In this document: positions 61,142-64,000 of the stretch, in pieces | How the letters are laid out: each line of letters begins with the position of its first letter | Numbering within the stretch: the first letter of the stretch is position 1 | Source of the DNA: an uncultured Oscillospiraceae bacterium | Lineage (GTDB): Bacteria; Bacillota; Clostridia; Oscillospirales; Acutalibacteraceae | Direction of reading: 5' to 3' | Length of the DNA: 64,000 nucleotides | NCBI GenBank assembly: GCA_900539845.1 | Contig: UQDP01000004.1 | Span: 69,450-133,449, forward strand | Position numbers and translations under genes: made by a program | Notes under the pieces: generated by a model | The model's database searches: none | Told to the model about the DNA's origin: nothing | Seen by the model: the letters and a program-made list of their open reading frames with translations, nothing else

Positions 61142-62080
61142 TTGAGCCTTAAAAACGACGTCCTTGCAAAACTGCGTGAAAACTGCGGATATGTAAGCGG
61201 CGAGGAACTTGCCGATACGTTTTCAAAAAGCAGAACGGCAATATGGAAAGCCATAAACGCTTTAAGACACGACGGTTATAAGATCGAAGCGCACACGAAC
61301 AAAGGCTATATACTGACCGAAAGCGATCTGCTGAGCGCCGAGGAGATACGCCTGAATATGAAAAATAATATAAAGGTTTATCACTTCGACTCTGTTGATT
61401 CCACAAACAACGAAGCAAAGCGCCTGATATCCGGCGGAGAAGATTCGGTTTTTCTGGTTGCGGCAAACGAGCAGACAAAAGGCAGAGGACGTCAGGGAAA
61501 ATCCTTTTATTCCCCGCCCGGCACCGGCATATATATGAGTCTTGTGCTTCATCCATGCGCTCCGCTTGAAAGCGCGGTTTCCGCCACCACGGCAGCGTCA
61601 GTAGCGGTGTGCAGGGCAATCGAACGGCTCACGGGTGAAGTTCCGGGTATCAAATGGGTAAACGATATTTATCTTCACGGCGAAAAGATCTGCGGAATCC
61701 TGACAGAAGCCGTATCCGATTTTGAAACGGGCACCGTGCAGAGTGTGATCATAGGAGTCGGTCTGAATATAACAACAACACAATTTCCCGAAGGCACCGA
61801 AAACGCCGGATGCTTAGGTTTGAAAATAAACAGAGCAAGGCTTATAGGCGCAATTGCGGACGCACTTGTTAAAACTGCCGGCAGCAAATACGGAGATTTC
61901 ATAGATTACTACCGAAGCCACAGTATAATCTTAGGAAAAAATATCCGTTACAGGGAAAACGGAATATGGAAAAACGCAAAGGCGGTTGAAATAGATTCTT
62001 CGGGCGGTCTTGTTGTGCGAACCGAAAGCGGAGAAACACAAACGCTCAGAAGCGGAGAAATCAGCGTCAGAAAAGTATAG
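61142..62080 (+). CDS. birA: bifunctional biotin-protein ligase/biotin operon repressor
   Basis: 312 residues. N-terminal winged helix (YVSGEELADTFSKSRTAIWKAINAL), the biotinyl-5'-AMP loop KGRGRQGKSFYSPPGTGIY, the Lys in GIKWVNDIYL, and the C-terminal SH3-like domain. TTG at 61142 has GGCGGTG at good spacing; a GTG at 61133 is also in frame but would lie inside that site. Confidence 0.92.
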   Translation: MSLKNDVLAKLRENCGYVSGEELADTFSKSRTAIWKAINALRHDGYKIEAHTNKGYILTESDLLSAEEIRLNMKNNIKVYHFDSVDSTNNEAKRLISGGEDSVFLVAANEQTKGRGRQGKSFYSPPGTGIYMSLVLHPCAPLESAVSATTAASVAVCRAIERLTGEVPGIKWVNDIYLHGEKICGILTEAVSDFETGTVQSVIIGVGLNITTTQFPEGTENAGCLGLKINRARLIGAIADALVKTAGSKYGDFIDYYRSHSIILGKNIRYRENGIWKNAKAVEIDSSGGLVVRTESGETQTLRSGEISVRKV

Positions 62081-62082
62081 TG

Positions 62083-62874
62083 ATGAAAAGAATATTTACT
62101 GTAAGATCTTTAAAAATAAAGAACTCAACAAAAACAAAGGCAATGTTCAGCGGCGCCGTTCTGATAATCATAGCGGTTCTGATTGCCGTTATCGTTTTCG
62201 CAGGCAGAGAGGTTTCCGATAAGCCTGTTCTTTTTGAAACGAACGCGGAATATGTTGAAGGGATAGATGTTTCGAGCCATAACGGGCAAATCAACTGGAA
62301 ATCGGTTGCAAACAGCACGGATTTTGCTATAATAAGAGCAGGATACAGAGGCTACGGTACCGGGAAAATCGTTGCGGACCCTGCTTTTGAAGAGAATATG
62401 GACGCGGCAAACAAAGCCGGAATTCCCGCGGGAGTGTATTTTTACTCCCAGGCTATATCGCCCGATGAAGCCCGTGAGGAAGCGGAATTTGTTTTGGATC
62501 TAATCAGAGGATATGATGTTGACCTGCCCGTTTTTATTGACTTCGAATATGCGCATGGCAGCAGCGGAGAACTTACCGGCAGGCTGTATGAACAAGAGCT
62601 TTCCTCGTCTGAAGCGTCTCAAATCATCAACGCATTCTGCGGCACGGTAACACACAGCGGCAAATACGCCGGAGTCTACTCCTCCTCTTCCATGCTGAAC
62701 ATGCATGTGGACACCTCAAAGCTGGACAACAACCTGTATATATGGGTTGCAGATTATAATGAAGCTGTCACCTATCTCGGCGCCTACGATATCTGGCAGT
62801 ACACCAAAAACGGCACCTGCGAAGGCGTAAACAGCAGGAGCGTAGATCTTAATTATTGGTTTATCAATAATTAA
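62083..62874 (+). CDS. membrane-anchored GH25 lysozyme-like hydrolase
   Basis: 263 residues: N-terminal helix (MFSGAVLIIIAVLIAVIVF) then a GH25 barrel: EGIDVSSHNGQINW with the Asp, PVFIDFEYAHG with the Asp-x-Glu catalytic pair, and WQYTKNGTCEG. Cuts peptidoglycan glycan strands. The start is at or just after the birA stop (GTG at 62080 is an alternative). Confidence 0.88.
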   Translation: MKRIFTVRSLKIKNSTKTKAMFSGAVLIIIAVLIAVIVFAGREVSDKPVLFETNAEYVEGIDVSSHNGQINWKSVANSTDFAIIRAGYRGYGTGKIVADPAFEENMDAANKAGIPAGVYFYSQAISPDEAREEAEFVLDLIRGYDVDLPVFIDFEYAHGSSGELTGRLYEQELSSSEASQIINAFCGTVTHSGKYAGVYSSSSMLNMHVDTSKLDNNLYIWVADYNEAVTYLGAYDIWQYTKNGTCEGVNSRSVDLNYWFINN

Positions 62875-62895
62875 ATATTATGAAAGGATGATTTG

Positions 62896-64000
62896 ATGAA
62901 CAAAAAAATCAGCAGAGTGATAGCGTACATACTTGCGGCGCTGACAATTTTCGCCTACCCGATCTCGGCGGCAGCGCTCACGAACAGTACCTCACCCTAC
63001 ACGGGAAAGACCTATACCCACAATTCCAAATTTGACAAATACGACAGATATGACGGTATAGATGTTTCCTCTCACAACGGAACGATCAACTGGAACAGCG
63101 TTAAGGCGGACGGCATTGATTACGCCGTGCTCCGCGCAGGATTTACAGGATACACAAAATCCAAGCACTCGCTGAATAACGACACCCGTTTTTCCGAATA
63201 TTACAAAGGCGCGGTTGCAGCGGAATTGCCTGTAGGCGTTTACTGGTATTCTCAGGCGCTCAACGAAAATGAGGCACGCGCCGAAGCGCAGCGTGTTCTC
63301 TCCGTTATTGACGGACTGGCTCTTGAGCTGCCCGTTTTCTATGATTATGAATTTGCCGGCACCAAGGACGGCAGACTCGATTCGGCATGGTCTTCCGGCA
63401 GTATAAACAAAAGCAAAATGACAGCAAACGCCCGTGCTTTCTGTGAAGTGATCGAAGCGGCAGGCTATGAAGCCGCGATCTATTCCAACAGTTCTTTCCT
63501 TACAAACCAGTTAGACATCAATTCGCTGGATAACAATTATAAAATTTGGCTTGCTCATTTCACCACGCAAACCGATTACAGCGGAAATTATTATATGTGG
63601 CAGTACACTGAGTCCGGCAGCGTTGACGGAATAGGCGGCAGCGTAGACTGTGACTTTATGTATCTTCCCAAAGGAACCGATATCGGCGGAAATGCCAAAG
63701 TAACAGGACTCAGGCTTACCGCGCGCGGCGGAGACGGCGAAAGAGCAAAAATAGAGTGGAATGCCGTTCCCGGAGCAACAAAATATGAAATCATTGAAAT
63801 CACGAACGGAATCAACAGACTCAAGGGCACAGCAACCACGACGAATTTCACATTTACAGACCTTGTGCCCGGCTGGACATATGAAGTTAAGGTAGTTGCT
63901 TACTGTGAAAACGGAAAGCTTGCAGAGAGCGAAGGCTATACATTTGGCGCAGCGTGCCCGACGGTACAGAATCTCAAGGCTTCCGTAACAGGCACAAACA
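62896..64000 (+). CDS. secreted GH25 hydrolase with fibronectin type III domains, cut by window
   Basis: Signal peptide (VIAYILAALTIFAYPISA), GH25 domain with YDGIDVSSHNGTINW, PVFYDYEFAG and MWQYTESGSVDG, then from about residue 262 a fibronectin III domain (GLRLTARGGDGERAKIEWNA) and the start of another (NLKASVTGTN). The end is outside the window. It follows the first GH25 gene by 21 bp, with GAAAGGA before the ATG, so the two are probably co-transcribed paralogues with different anchoring. Confidence 0.9.
   Translation, partial: MNKKISRVIAYILAALTIFAYPISAAALTNSTSPYTGKTYTHNSKFDKYDRYDGIDVSSHNGTINWNSVKADGIDYAVLRAGFTGYTKSKHSLNNDTRFSEYYKGAVAAELPVGVYWYSQALNENEARAEAQRVLSVIDGLALELPVFYDYEFAGTKDGRLDSAWSSGSINKSKMTANARAFCEVIEAAGYEAAIYSNSSFLTNQLDINSLDNNYKIWLAHFTTQTDYSGNYYMWQYTESGSVDGIGGSVDCDFMYLPKGTDIGGNAKVTGLRLTARGGDGERAKIEWNAVPGATKYEIIEITNGINRLKGTATTTNFTFTDLVPGWTYEVKVVAYCENGKLAESEGYTFGAACPTVQNLKASVTGTN

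Overview
The window looks like a chromosomal segment of a Gram-positive gut-type anaerobe of the Clostridia (Oscillospirales/Ruminococcaceae-like). The clues are strong AGGAGG-type ribosome binding sites, several TTG/GTG starts, a pgk-tpiA-gpmI glycolytic cluster with the cofactor-independent mutase, a BceRS-BceAB type peptide-antibiotic module, LexA, paired MarR-regulated ABC exporters and GH25 lysozymes. This is inferred from gene families; no 16S gene is present.

Layout. 0-11.7 kb is ordinary chromosome: a truncated thiolase, a membrane-anchored unknown, a CLC chloride transporter, a TetR regulator, a TM2 membrane protein, a tetR-ilvB-ilvN operon, tRNA-Ala and hisH-hisF-GNAT. From 11.9 to 34.6 kb lies an integrated mobile element. 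Its ends are the two halves of a host tRNA-Ser(CGA) gene, split in the anticodon arm (5' half at 11.86-11.90 kb, 3' half at 34.62-34.68 kb, sharing the core ACTCGAAAT). Inside the left end the element carries an intact tRNA-Ser(CGA). Next come a tyrosine integrase, a ParB-like protein, two MobC-like proteins with an oriT-like stretch, a RepA-like ATPase, a Cys-rich VLP protein, small helix-turn-helix proteins and a roughly 0.6-kb iteron-like array. Copies of GTTCTTTCC lie near both ends and look like integrase arm sites.

The element's cargo is the main interest. A five-gene, AT-rich, tightly spaced operon (19.1-29.4 kb) encodes a DUF4338/DruA-like protein, a P-loop ATPase resembling DptF, an unknown protein in the DptG position, a 1516-residue FtsK-like translocase with an internal PD-(D/E)XK-like motif (DptH-like) and an SfsA-fold nuclease. 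No DndBCDE phosphorothioation genes are present. I read it as a candidate anti-phage or anti-plasmid system, a DruA plus DptFGH-like plus SfsA hybrid that I do not recognise as a named system. The cargo also includes a DUF234-type ATPase between an intact and a broken tnpV, and a tripartite HipBST toxin-antitoxin operon with three evenly spaced operators.

34.7-64 kb is chromosome again: scars of the tRNA-Ser 3' end, a BceBA/BceSR-like module, HAD phosphatases, small regulators with visible operators (two Arc-type ribbon-helix-helix genes divergent from small genes), a 276-bp inverted-repeat-bounded element, a marR plus heterodimeric ABC exporter operon, a LysR regulator, the glycolytic cluster, an asparaginase, tRNA-Glu and tRNA-Met, lexA, an Mrp ATPase, a dCMP deaminase, DegV, BirA and two tandem GH25 hydrolases, the second running off the edge. 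All family assignments are from reading motifs and remembering families; no searches were run.
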